From Flavobacteriales bacterium (GTDB lineage: Bacteria > Bacteroidota > Bacteroidia > Flavobacteriales_D > Sanyastnellaceae): a DNA stretch of 64,000 nucleotides. Where the stretch lies: assembly GCA_016722445.1 (NCBI GenBank), contig JADKIZ010000004.1:178278-242277 (forward strand), read 5' to 3'. Position 1 is the stretch's first letter. Each line of letters starts with the position of its first letter. The position numbers and the translations under genes are program-made. This document shows positions 36,929 through 45,884 of the stretch, piece by piece. Below the pieces are notes generated by a model. That model did no database searches. It was not told the origin of the DNA and saw only the letters and a program-made list of their open reading frames with translations.

Positions 36929-38872
36929 TTACTCTTTACCTGCACGCAAAGCGACGCTCAGGTATTGGGCTATTTCCCGATACATCAAATCCACGTTCGT
37001 GCTCTTCATGAATGTATGACCCTCGTCCTCACGGCTGAAAACCCTAACACCAAAACCAGAAGCTTTGAATAGTTCCTCGATAGAACTTGCATCACCGGAG
37101 AAGTTATCCATCATTCCGGTAATCAACATCATTTCTTTATCTCCGATCGCCTTCATGCCATCACGCGTTAGCATAATACTCAAATCCTGATTCTGTTCCA
37201 TGCCCGCATGCATGACGACCATTTTCTTCTTGCATCCAGCAAACTGATCTGCCCAAAACTCAGCATAAGACTGTGCACTTAGATAACCGTTCATAGATAC
37301 ACAACCTGTGAAAATATCAGGGTATCTGGCAACACATGTCAATGCCATATGACCACCATTACCCAATCCCATTACAACCACCTTCCTTCCTTTATAACTA
37401 CCATTCTTTTTTGCTGCATCGATTACATCCACTATATCATCAATCATTTTCCCATCGATTTGGCCATGACCAGCTTGTTGAAATGTTGAACCATATCCGC
37501 ATGAACCAACATGGTCGACTTGTAAGACATAGTATCCCAATGATGTCAAATACTGCACTTCACCGTTGTAACCCCAATGGGTTGATGACCAAATTTCATC
37601 TCGCAATAAAACGACAAGCCCGCCTCCTTCCTTTTCTTTTACCGGTTTTGTGACAAAAGCTGAAATAGAGTATCCATGCCTTGATTTCACATTAAATGAT
37701 CGCGCTTCAACGACCGCTTCCGGTTTCGGCGAAACGGATCTCTTACCTAATTCTTTCAAAATATCCGTGTCGGCGAAATACATGAAATACTCAACCGGGT
37801 GTTTGGTGCTTGTTGTTTTGATTACCAGAATGTTTCCATTCGAATTCATATTTACGACTTCAGCAAAATCGCCCTTAGGGATTTTCTGCATCATTTTCTC
37901 GAATATTTTAGTAAAATCCGCATTCCAAAATTTGTACGATTTATTGTATGCGCCTTGGAGCGCGCCAATGGCATCACCATTCATTTCATTTATGACCAAT
38001 TGGCAAACTTCATTTTGCTCTGATAAATGAAGAACCGAGACTTCTTTCAAATTATCGACATCAAAAACCACCGCTGCAGCGCGCTGTTTACCATCATTGC
38101 TGATACAAAACAATTTCTGACCTGTAGCATCAAAAGAAACTGGGATGAATTGTGTTTCTGGCTTTATGACCATTGAGGACTTCCATTTAACACCTTGATC
38201 AAGAAGTGCGAATTCCTCATGATCATCCTGACATGCCATACCTCCTATCACCTGACCTTTTCGATCTACAAGCCATGAAGTTATTGTTCCTGGATTTTCA
38301 GAGACGAGGCTAACAACATTGCCATTCAAATCAAAAACATAAAGATCCGGTGCACCTGATAGCCTGATATCTGACGTAAAAAAGAAACGGCCAGGAAGTA
38401 TTCCACAAGTTTTTACCAAAGCACCATGGTACCCCATTTTCGAAAGGGGAACATCTTTCCCAGGTTTATCCACAATAGAAAAATACATCCCATTGGTATT
38501 AGGCATATCCGATGTCGTGAAGTAAACGACTGATTCATCGCTCACCCACTCAACCGAAGTTACCTCCTGCTCAACCAATTTGGTAAGAGGTCTTTCCGAA
38601 TTGGTTTTGACATTCCGTAAATACAATTGATACTTCTCACCAACAAGTTTCAGGAAAGCAATATTTTCTCCGTCCGGTGATATTCTATATTTATCTTCAA
38701 CTCTTTTACCGATATAGTCCGCAGGTAAAACAATTCCCAGTAATCGTTCCTTTTCGAAAAGTGCATTTTTTGGATCCTCAGATGCATCCTTTTTTTCGGT
38801 TACTTGGGAAAAACCACTCCAAGATGTGATCACTAATAACATGATTAGCGGAATAGACAATCTCATTTTCAT
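36929..38872 (-). CDS. S9 prolyl-oligopeptidase-like protein with a degraded active site
   Basis: The protein has 647 residues from the ATG at 38872 with signal peptide MKMRLSIPLIMLLVITSWSGFSQ. The N-terminal half is a beta-propeller (RISPDGENIAFLKLVGEKYQLYL...) and the C-terminal half an alpha/beta hydrolase of the S9 family (WGYNGEVQYLTSLGYYVLQVD, GSCGYGSTFQQAG). The usual oxyanion HGGP is LRDE-like and the nucleophile elbow GxSxGG is GLGNGG (37352-37369), so the catalytic Ser is absent. The Asp and His (DEGHTFMK) may remain. It looks like a pseudoenzyme, perhaps a binding protein. An ORF extension upstream to 38989 covers no conserved sequence. Confidence 0.88.
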   Translation of the reverse strand: MKMRLSIPLIMLLVITSWSGFSQVTEKKDASEDPKNALFEKERLLGIVLPADYIGKRVEDKYRISPDGENIAFLKLVGEKYQLYLRNVKTNSERPLTKLVEQEVTSVEWVSDESVVYFTTSDMPNTNGMYFSIVDKPGKDVPLSKMGYHGALVKTCGILPGRFFFTSDIRLSGAPDLYVFDLNGNVVSLVSENPGTITSWLVDRKGQVIGGMACQDDHEEFALLDQGVKWKSSMVIKPETQFIPVSFDATGQKLFCISNDGKQRAAAVVFDVDNLKEVSVLHLSEQNEVCQLVINEMNGDAIGALQGAYNKSYKFWNADFTKIFEKMMQKIPKGDFAEVVNMNSNGNILVIKTTSTKHPVEYFMYFADTDILKELGKRSVSPKPEAVVEARSFNVKSRHGYSISAFVTKPVKEKEGGGLVVLLRDEIWSSTHWGYNGEVQYLTSLGYYVLQVDHVGSCGYGSTFQQAGHGQIDGKMIDDIVDVIDAAKKNGSYKGRKVVVMGLGNGGHMALTCVARYPDIFTGCVSMNGYLSAQSYAEFWADQFAGCKKKMVVMHAGMEQNQDLSIMLTRDGMKAIGDKEMMLITGMMDNFSGDASSIEELFKASGFGVRVFSREDEGHTFMKSTNVDLMYREIAQYLSVALRAGKE

Positions 38873-38999
38873 ACCATTTTTATAAAGGATGGCGAACTTA
38901 ACAAAAAAAATCCCCATTTCGAAAAGTAAATCAATTGCCCTTTGCCCAAAAATTCTCATAAAATCAACCATTTTGTCAATTACCCTCAATATTTCAACC

Positions 39000-39007
39000 T
39001 ATATTTG
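39000..39007 (+). promoter_or_regulatory. -7 box upstream of glnN
   Basis: tatatttg matches TAnnTTTG exactly; the nearest TTG (38973-38975) is 24 bases upstream, longer than the usual spacer. The predicted transcription start near 39014 would place the downstream palindrome inside the leader. Confidence 0.55.
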
Positions 39008-39032
39008 CAAAAAATTACACCTTTTCATGGAT

Positions 39033-39055
39033 TACCCCCTAAAAATTAGGGGGTA
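39033..39055. promoter_or_regulatory. Perfect palindrome in the glnN leader
   Basis: taccccctaa / ttagggggta, 10-base perfect arms with a 3-base spacer, ends 35 bases before the glnN ATG. It could be a repressor operator or an mRNA hairpin with G/C core; the T-run needed for a terminator is absent. Confidence 0.65.
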
Positions 39056-39090
39056 TCGATCAAAAAAATATAAATAAATCAAATTCACTC

Positions 39091-41277
39091 ATGTCAAGCA
39101 CACGTTTTCAGGCGTTGTCAGAACTACATCAGCGCCAGCCAGTCAAAGTTGAATCACATGGGGAGCGCATCAGCGAATTCTTCGGCGCCAATGTGTTTCA
39201 TTATTTCAAAATGCGTGAACACCTCACTGAGGACGCGTATAACAAATTGATGGAATGCATCGAGACGGGAACCCGGATTGACCGACAAACGGCAGATCAC
39301 GTCGCTGCAGCCATGAAAGAATGGTCCATCAATAAAGGTGTAACACACTACACACACTGGTTTCAGCCACTCACAGGTAGCACAGCAGAAAAACATGATA
39401 GCTTTTTCAAACCATTAAGCGATGGTCGTGCACTGGAGAAATTCGACGGCAGTATGCTCGTTCAACAAGAACCTGATGCCTCGTCATTTCCTTCGGGTGG
39501 ATTGAGAAACACTTTTGAAGCACGTGGTTACACGCTTTGGGATCCAACATCTCCCGCATTTATTGTTGGCAATACACTTTGTATTCCAACCATTTTCATT
39601 TCTTATACGGGTCATGCTCTGGATTATAAAATGCCACTTTTGAAAGCACTGCATGTTGTAGATCAGGCGGCAACTGCTGTTTGCCAATATTTCGACAAGG
39701 ATGTCAATAAAGTAAGCGTAACATTGGGATGGGAACAAGAGTATTTCTTGATTGATAGCTCGCTTTATAATGCACGCCCTGACATTGCTATGACTGGTCG
39801 CGCTCTTTTCGGTGCACGTCCGGCAAAAGGACAACAATTGGAAGATCATTATTTCGGAAGTATTCCGGAAAGGGCGATGGCTTTTATGCAGGACTTCGAA
39901 AATGAGTCGCATTTGCTCGGTATACCAGTAACAACAAGACACAATGAGGTTGCCCCAAATCAATTCGAACTCGCTCCGATGTTTGAAGAAGCGAATTTGG
40001 CAAATGACCACAATCAACTCGTTATGGATGTTCTGGAAAAAACTGCTCGCAAGCACAATTTCCGCATCCTCCTTCACGAAAAACCATTTGAAGGCATCAA
40101 TGGAAGTGGTAAGCACAACAACTGGGCACTTAGCACCAATACAGGTGTGAACTTGCTTAAACCTGGAAAAAATCCAAAAACCAATTTGCAATTCCTCACC
40201 TTCTTTGTGAATACTGTTGCTGCTATTTATGAAAATGCAGATGTTTTGAGAGCATCTATTGCGAGCGTTGGTAATGACCATCGCCTTGGCGCAAATGAAG
40301 CACCTCCGGCGATTATGTCAACATTCCTTGGTGGTCATCTCAGCAGTATGCTCGATGATCTTGAGAAGAACATCAAAGCAGGTAAAATGACTCCGGAGGA
40401 CAAAACAGATCTCAAGCTTAACATTGGAAAACTTCCACAGGCGCTCCTCGACAATACCGATCGCAACAGAACTTCACCTTTCGCTTTTACAGGAAATAAA
40501 TTCAGATTCCGTGCAGTTGGTAGCAGTGCCAATTGCGCCAATGCCATGATCGTATTGAATACCATCGTCGCTAACAGACTGATTCAATTTAAAAAAGATG
40601 TAGATGCAAGAATTGCTAAGGGTGATGACAAAGACGAGGCTATTCTCAAAGAATTACAACGTCTGATTAAAATGAGCAAAGCCATTCGTTTTGAAGGCAA
40701 TGGTTATGGAGAAGAATGGGTGAAAGAAGCTGCGAAACGAGGTCTCAGCAACCTGAAGGATACGCCAAGTGCATTGAAAGTATGGAAGGATAAAAACGTT
40801 CAAAAGATGTTTGAGACCTTGAACGTTTTGACCCATGAAGAGGTACATGCCCGGTACGAAATCGAAGTAGAAACATATATCCGTAAACGTGAAATTGAAT
40901 CTCGGGTAACTTCCGATTTGGCAATCAATCACATCATTCCTGCAGCAATCGATTATCAAACAAAACTTATAGACAATGTCATTGGTCTGAAAGAAGTTCT
41001 TTCACCTGCAGAGGCGAAAAATCTCTCCAAGACACAGGTTGATCTGATAAGGAATATTTCAGAACTTCTGAACGAAATGAAATTATCTGCCGACAAGATG
41101 AACGCAGAACGCGAAAAAGCATCCAAACTTGATTTGGAAAAACAAGCAGAAGCATATTGTCATAAAATCAAACCGTTGATGGATCAGGTTCGTGATGCTT
41201 CAGACAAACTGGAGATGATCACCGAAGATGAAGCTTGGCCTCTGCCAAAAATGAGAGAGCTTCTTTTCACAAGATAA
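39091..41277 (+). CDS. glnN: Glutamine synthetase type III
   Basis: GSIII makes glutamine from glutamate, ammonia and ATP as a large dodecamer, and is typical of Bacteroidota and cyanobacteria. It has 728 residues, normal for the type. Motifs: GLRNTFEARGYTLWDPTSPAFI, LGWEQEYFLID (metal-binding Glu residues), TTRHNEVAPNQFELAPMFE, HEKPFEGINGSGKHNNWAL, GNDHRLGANEAPPAIMSTF and NRTSPFAFTGNKFRFRAVGSSANCANAM. The C-terminal ~100 residues are helical. Ammonia assimilation is usually nitrogen-regulated, and a perfect palindrome sits in its leader. It has its own terminator, so it is likely monocistronic. Confidence 0.97.
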   Translation: MSSTRFQALSELHQRQPVKVESHGERISEFFGANVFHYFKMREHLTEDAYNKLMECIETGTRIDRQTADHVAAAMKEWSINKGVTHYTHWFQPLTGSTAEKHDSFFKPLSDGRALEKFDGSMLVQQEPDASSFPSGGLRNTFEARGYTLWDPTSPAFIVGNTLCIPTIFISYTGHALDYKMPLLKALHVVDQAATAVCQYFDKDVNKVSVTLGWEQEYFLIDSSLYNARPDIAMTGRALFGARPAKGQQLEDHYFGSIPERAMAFMQDFENESHLLGIPVTTRHNEVAPNQFELAPMFEEANLANDHNQLVMDVLEKTARKHNFRILLHEKPFEGINGSGKHNNWALSTNTGVNLLKPGKNPKTNLQFLTFFVNTVAAIYENADVLRASIASVGNDHRLGANEAPPAIMSTFLGGHLSSMLDDLEKNIKAGKMTPEDKTDLKLNIGKLPQALLDNTDRNRTSPFAFTGNKFRFRAVGSSANCANAMIVLNTIVANRLIQFKKDVDARIAKGDDKDEAILKELQRLIKMSKAIRFEGNGYGEEWVKEAAKRGLSNLKDTPSALKVWKDKNVQKMFETLNVLTHEEVHARYEIEVETYIRKREIESRVTSDLAINHIIPAAIDYQTKLIDNVIGLKEVLSPAEAKNLSKTQVDLIRNISELLNEMKLSADKMNAEREKASKLDLEKQAEAYCHKIKPLMDQVRDASDKLEMITEDEAWPLPKMRELLFTR

Positions 41278-41297
41278 AATGTGATTGTTATGGATTT

Positions 41298-41334
41298 GAA
41301 CTGCCGGACTCTCAAGCCCGGCAGTTCTTTTTTG
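41298..41334 (+). terminator. Terminator after glnN
   Basis: The stem gaactgccgg / ccggcagttc encloses a ten-base loop and is followed by seven T residues. Confidence 0.9.
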
Positions 41335-41422
41335 TGAAAAGATCTGTGTAGAACCTCTGTATTTCAAAATAGATGTCTGCTCGAATTCAAAGTAAATTCG
41401 TTTCTGACTTTCCATTCAATAC

Positions 41423-42152
41423 ATGAACATGATTCAATCTATTGTAAAGCTGTCAGTGAAAATTTCTACTAAGCAATTGGCATTGATCGCTACACTCGTA
41501 TGTGTCATGTTGAGTGGATGCACCATTGAAAAAAGAAGATATACTTCAGGATTTCATATTGAAGGTCTTGGCAGATCAAAATCAGAGGTTGTAAGTAATG
41601 AGAAGAATACTACTCAATTATCTTCTCCAAAAGACACCATTCAATCTATTGCAGAAGTGCATGTAACGCAGACCGACTCGAGAGAACGAACAACCATCGT
41701 TACACAAGATACCCTGCCACCCAAACCCGTGAAATTATCAAAGAATCCACATCGGGTCACACAATTTTGACCAGTGAGATTTTTGCATACCACTTTCCAA
41801 TAAAATAACACCGACAGAATCAAACTATAAAAAAAGAAGCAGTGTACATCCTGATGCGTTCACCAGTTTAACGTGTGGTATTGCAGCAATGGGTTGCCTT
41901 GCGGGTATATTCCTCACCGGAGCTTCTCCTTTGATTCTATTTCTCGCTTTACTCTTGGCCATGTTGATTTTGGCCTTTTTTGCGACAAGACTTGCCAAAC
42001 GCGCTTTCAAGGACATGCATTATGCGCGAGACAGATTTGGAGGAAAAGCCATGGCTGCAGTAGGCATGTTGCTTGGTGTTCTAAGCATCATTGCATTTCT
42101 CGGATTGGTTACTATTGTGTTTCTTGGTTTTGCATTCATCAATTTGACATAA
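41423..42152 (+). pseudogene. KRRY-motif lipoprotein with C-terminal membrane domain, apparently split
   Basis: The 5' part (41423-41770, 115 residues) has a lipoprotein signal ending VCVMLSGC followed by TIEKRRYTSGFHIE, nearly identical to the start of the next gene. It then stops. Downstream, a frame with TPTESNYKKRSSVHPDAFTSLTCGIAAMGCLAGIFL continues as four hydrophobic segments to 42152, but has no start codon before 41889. The next gene is colinear: KRRY segment, Ser/Lys-rich linker, then membrane helices. I infer one ancestral gene broken by at least two indels between about 41765 and 41810. Alternatively, the membrane part is an independent 87-residue protein starting at 41889. Confidence 0.55.
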
Positions 42153-42187
42153 AACCTGTATTTTCGTCCTGCTAAAACCTTTTTACC

Positions 42188-42988
42188 ATGAAAATTTCCA
42201 ACTATACAAACACATTTTTGTGTTTAGCACTAATTCTCATCATTCAAAGTTGTTCAATCCAAAAAAGGCGTTATTCCGGAGGTTTCCATATTGAATGGCA
42301 CAATGAAAAAAAGATTCAAAATGAAATTGAAACGCCAAACGTTAAGACAGAAGCTCGCCTCAAATTCGTAGATGTAAGATTAACTGAAGAAGACTCTATT
42401 TCATCCCAGGTTAAAAAGCATTCAAGTTTGATGGAGAAATCCGATAAACTTGAACAAAACACTCCCGCTAAGCAAAAAAGAAAAAAAGTATTGTCTGATG
42501 CGAATAAGTTGGGTCATGACACAAAAAGCACCACTCAGGATAAGAATAGCTCTTATTCCACACCACAAGTAACTGTTACACCAAAGAGACATGAAGGAGC
42601 ACAATCATCGCTAAAAATGATTCTCTGGAGTTATTTGCTCATCTTCATCTATATTATCATTTTGATATTGAGTGTAGCCTTTCTGCTTGATGGTATGCTC
42701 ATTGCCATACTCTTTGTATTCGGTGGAATTGTGGTCCTCATTTTATCCTTTTTACTAGCCATTATTGCTTCGGCAAAAGCGATGTTTGCGTTGTGGGAAA
42801 TGAAAAGAACTCCGGAGATTTATTTGAACAAATGGCAAGCCGTTCTTACCATTGTGTTAGGCTTGCTTTTTCTTTGGCTTTTGTACATTATCCCACTCAT
42901 TGTGTTTATGTTTAAGGTTCAAATAGCTAAGAATAAAGAAAGACTGGAAGCCCCATCGAAACAACCTAGCTTCGATTCACACGATTAA
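42188..42988 (+). CDS. KRRY-motif lipoprotein with C-terminal membrane helices
   Basis: The protein has 266 residues. The lipoprotein signal (TFLCLALILIIQSC) is followed by SIQKRRYSGGFHIEWHN, a short motif recurrent after the lipidated Cys in Bacteroidota. A charged, Ser/Lys/Thr-rich linker of ~100 residues leads to three strongly hydrophobic helices near the C-terminus (LLIFIYIIILILSVAFLLDG, LILSFLLAIIASAKAMFAL, LTIVLGLLFLWLLYIIPLIVFMF). It is a paralogue of the preceding broken gene, in tandem with a 35-base gap. Combining a lipid anchor with polytopic helices is odd; the Cys could simply be inside a TM protein. Function unknown. Confidence 0.7.
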   Translation: MKISNYTNTFLCLALILIIQSCSIQKRRYSGGFHIEWHNEKKIQNEIETPNVKTEARLKFVDVRLTEEDSISSQVKKHSSLMEKSDKLEQNTPAKQKRKKVLSDANKLGHDTKSTTQDKNSSYSTPQVTVTPKRHEGAQSSLKMILWSYLLIFIYIIILILSVAFLLDGMLIAILFVFGGIVVLILSFLLAIIASAKAMFALWEMKRTPEIYLNKWQAVLTIVLGLLFLWLLYIIPLIVFMFKVQIAKNKERLEAPSKQPSFDSHD

Positions 42989-43096
42989 AATTCAATACAC
43001 ACCGGAATGCCAAGAAACCGGATTTGATTCTTCGCCTTGAAGATTTCAAATGCACATTGAAGAATGAAACAGAATAAAGAATTGAATTCAGTTCAA

Positions 43097-44296
43097 TTAC
43101 TTATTCCGTCCAGGATAAACTTTCAGAGCTTCCTCCAAAACTACCAACGCATTTCGCAAAGATTCTTTATTTAAGACATAAGCCAATCTCACTTGTTGTC
43201 TGCCTGGTTCCGGTCTAGAATAAAATCCAGTAGCAGGAGCCATCATGACAGTTTCATTGTTGTGATGAAAATGTTCCAGCATCCATTGGCAGAAAATATC
43301 GGAGTCGTCGATAGGTAGTTGTGCGATGCAATAGAATGCTCCTTTTGGTTTTGGACAAATCACACCAGGGATCTTATTTAATCCATCGATGAGAATATCA
43401 CGGCGCTCCACATACTCCTCCACTACTCCATCAAAATAAGATTGTGGTGTTTCCAATGCATAAAGCGAAGCCATCTGACCAAAAGTTGGAGGAGATAAAC
43501 GCGCTTGGGCAAATTTCAAAGCTGCCGCCATAACCAAACGGTTTTTGGTAATCATGGCACCGATGCGCGCACCACACATACTATATCTCTTGCTTACGCT
43601 ATCAATCATGATGGCATTGTCTTCAATACCTTCGAGATTCATGACACTTCCTGGTACGGCACCATCGTAGGCAAATTCTCGATATACTTCATCGGCCATC
43701 AGGAAAAGGTCATGTTTTTTCACCACATCCCTGAGTTGTTCCAGTTCATGTTGGCTGTATAAATAACCTGTCGGATTACCAGGATTGCAAATTAGAATAC
43801 CCTTTGTCTTTGAGGTAATTAATTTTTCAAATTCATCGATCGAAGGCAGCGCAAAACCACTTTCGATATAACTCATGACAGGAACAACCTTCACTCCAGC
43901 CATAACTGCGAATCCATTGTAGTTCGCATAAAACGGTTCTGGAACAATCAATTCATCACCAGGGTTAAAACATGTCATGAATGCAAAAACCAGCGCTTCA
44001 CTACCACCTGTTGTTACCATGATATTTTCTGCAGCTAAAGTGATGTTTTTAGATGCGTAGTAATTCACCAGTCCTTGACGATAAGCAGAAATTCCTTCAC
44101 TATTGCTGTATTCCACAACACGAAGATCCAGTTGTTTCATTTTTTCGCGAACTACAGTCGGTGTTTCAATATCCGGCTGACCAATATTGAGGTGGTATAC
44201 TTTTCTGCCCGCCTTTTTCGCGGCTTCAGCATAAGGAACAAGTTTCCTGATTGGTGAAGCCGGCATATCATGGGCTTTCTGAGAAATTCCTGGCAT
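43097..44296 (-). CDS. Class I/II pyridoxal-phosphate aminotransferase
   Basis: The protein has 399 residues of fold type I. Motifs: YHLNIGQPDIETPTVV (substrate loop), TTGGSEALVFAFM, ICNPGNPTGYLYS, LMADEVYREFAYDG, and the catalytic Lys in DSVSKRYSMCGARIGAM. The C-terminus has QVRLAYVLNKESLRNAL, which contributes the substrate-carboxylate Arg. It is most like aspartate/aromatic aminotransferases of the Bacteroidota, but the amino acid cannot be fixed. Start at 44296 (MPGISQKAHDMPASPIRKL). It sits downstream of a GNAT gene with a 33-base gap containing a possible promoter. Confidence 0.92.
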   Translation of the reverse strand: MPGISQKAHDMPASPIRKLVPYAEAAKKAGRKVYHLNIGQPDIETPTVVREKMKQLDLRVVEYSNSEGISAYRQGLVNYYASKNITLAAENIMVTTGGSEALVFAFMTCFNPGDELIVPEPFYANYNGFAVMAGVKVVPVMSYIESGFALPSIDEFEKLITSKTKGILICNPGNPTGYLYSQHELEQLRDVVKKHDLFLMADEVYREFAYDGAVPGSVMNLEGIEDNAIMIDSVSKRYSMCGARIGAMITKNRLVMAAALKFAQARLSPPTFGQMASLYALETPQSYFDGVVEEYVERRDILIDGLNKIPGVICPKPKGAFYCIAQLPIDDSDIFCQWMLEHFHHNNETVMMAPATGFYSRPEPGRQQVRLAYVLNKESLRNALVVLEEALKVYPGRNK

Positions 44297-44316
44297 ATTG
44301 TGAATTTTATGGACAG

Positions 44317-44324
44317 CAAAAATA
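44317..44324 (-). promoter_or_regulatory. -7 box upstream of the aminotransferase gene
   Basis: The minus-strand sequence tatttttg matches TAnnTTTG and lies 20 bases before the ATG at 44296. No clear -33 element. Confidence 0.35.
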
Positions 44325-44329
44325 GTTGT

Positions 44330-44788
44330 TTAGACCCCGGTACCGGATGATTGTAATTCAATCCACATGAATTGATGTGGTCCAATCAAGGGCACTTCAT
44401 AGATTTCCTCCAATTTGTGAAATCCGAGTGCTGAATAGAAACCCGTGGCATTAAGTCTTGCATCACACCACAAAACGGAGATTTTTTTTTCTTTCAATAT
44501 TTGAATGCCCTTCGCTACCAATAATTTACCTGCACCAGTGCCTCTTGCCACAGGTGCAGATGCCATAGCGCGTAATCTGTACTGATTTTGCTCACTCAAT
44601 TTTGGACTATTCATCTGAAAAAATGAACCAATGGCTACCAACTTATTTTCTGAAAATGTGCCGAGGTGGATGGCATCTGAACGGTTGTCGATATCGATCA
44701 CACATTTGTTCTCCTGATCAATATGAGGCCATAGCACCAAATGCCTCAAGCGATGGGTATCTGTTGGTGTAATTTGTCGAACTTCCAT
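44330..44788 (-). CDS. GNAT-family N-acetyltransferase
   Basis: The protein has 152 residues from the ATG at 44788. The acetyl-CoA site is QYRLRAMASAPVARGTGAGKLLV (motif A, variant of R/QxxGxG/A), with IKILWCDARLNATGFYSALGFHK giving the usual late NATGFYxxLGF signature. The substrate is unknown; no toxin or ribosomal-protein partner is evident. It begins one base after the prfA stop, so it is in the prfA transcription unit. A longer version starting at 44833 would overlap prfA and is unlikely. Confidence 0.85.
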   Translation of the reverse strand: MEVRQITPTDTHRLRHLVLWPHIDQENKCVIDIDNRSDAIHLGTFSENKLVAIGSFFQMNSPKLSEQNQYRLRAMASAPVARGTGAGKLLVAKGIQILKEKKISVLWCDARLNATGFYSALGFHKLEEIYEVPLIGPHQFMWIELQSSGTGV

Positions 44789-44789
44789 C

Positions 44790-45872
44790 TTAAGCTGATG
44801 TTCCTTCCTTGAGTTTTTCAGTATTCTCTGCAAGTTTCAGGGCATCGATGATTTCTTCAACTTCGCCGTTCATGATGGCTTCGAGGTTGTACATCGTAAG
44901 ATTGATGCGATGGTCTGTGACCCTGCCTTGAGGATAATTGTAAGTTCGGATTTTCGCGCTGCGGTCACCAGTACTCACCAATGACTTGCGCATTTTTGCC
45001 CTTTCTTCTTGTCTGCGATTGACTTCAGCTTCAAAAATGCGAGTGCGTAACATGGTCATAGCTTTCTCTGAGTTCTCATGCTGCGATCTGCCTTCTTGAC
45101 ACTCTACTACTACACCTGTCGGCATATGCGTGAGTCGAACAGCAGATTCAGTTTTGTTGATGTGCTGACCTCCTGCACCACTTGCACGGAAAGTATCACG
45201 TTTGATATCTGCTGGATTAATCACCACATCAAATTCTTCTGCTTCTGGTAATACAGCCACTGTAGCTGCACTGGTATGAACCCTGCCTTGTGTTTCGGTT
45301 TCTGGAACGCGTTGTACCCGATGGACACCGCTCTCGAATTTCAATGTACCATAAACTTCAACTCCGGAAACTTCGAATGAAACTTCTTTAAAACCACCCA
45401 TGGTACCTTCATTCAGGTTCAGGACATCATACTTCCAACCTTTGTTTTGAATGTAGCGGGTGTACATGCGATACAAATCACCCGCAAAAATGGATGCTTC
45501 ATCGCCCCCTGTTCCTGCGCGAATTTCTACAATACAATTCTTGGTATCCTCAGGATCTTTAGGAATGAGCATATACTTCACTTCTTCATCCATCCTCTCT
45601 TTGATCGGAGTGAGCGTATCGAATTCTTCTTGCGCAAGTCCTTTGAGATCCGGATCTTCATTCGAATAAAGAATGTCCTTCGCCGCTTTCAGATCATCGA
45701 TGACTTTTTTGTATTGGACATATTTGTCCACTAGCACTCCGAGGTCTTTGTATTCCTTCATGAGTACCGGATATCTTTTCATGTCAGATATCACGGTAGG
45801 ATCGGTGATCATTTTTCCAACCTCATGATATCTGTCCGCAATCGCAGCAAGCCTGTCAAGTAAATCCTGCAT
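44790..45872 (-). CDS. prfA: Peptide chain release factor 1
   Basis: RF1 recognises UAA and UAG and triggers hydrolysis of peptidyl-tRNA. It has 360 residues, typical length. The GGQ motif that reaches the peptidyl transferase centre is in RASGAGGQHINKTESAVRLTHMPTG, and the PxT-type codon recognition region lies before it, around the segment RVPETETQGRVHTSAATVAVLPE. The N-terminal ~100 residues form the helical domain 1. The next gene (GNAT) starts one base after its stop, and the upstream purM ends 12 bases before its start. Confidence 0.97.
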   Translation of the reverse strand: MQDLLDRLAAIADRYHEVGKMITDPTVISDMKRYPVLMKEYKDLGVLVDKYVQYKKVIDDLKAAKDILYSNEDPDLKGLAQEEFDTLTPIKERMDEEVKYMLIPKDPEDTKNCIVEIRAGTGGDEASIFAGDLYRMYTRYIQNKGWKYDVLNLNEGTMGGFKEVSFEVSGVEVYGTLKFESGVHRVQRVPETETQGRVHTSAATVAVLPEAEEFDVVINPADIKRDTFRASGAGGQHINKTESAVRLTHMPTGVVVECQEGRSQHENSEKAMTMLRTRIFEAEVNRRQEERAKMRKSLVSTGDRSAKIRTYNYPQGRVTDHRINLTMYNLEAIMNGEVEEIIDALKLAENTEKLKEGTSA

Positions 45873-45884
45873 TTTCTATCGCTC

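Noticed and set aside
38873..38989. N-terminal extension of the S9-like protein
   Set aside because: The extension precedes a good signal peptide starting at 38872 and would disrupt it.
39484..40281. 265-residue open frame antisense to glnN
   Set aside because: It lies entirely within a highly conserved gene on the other strand, has no family resemblance and its composition follows from the codon bias of glnN.
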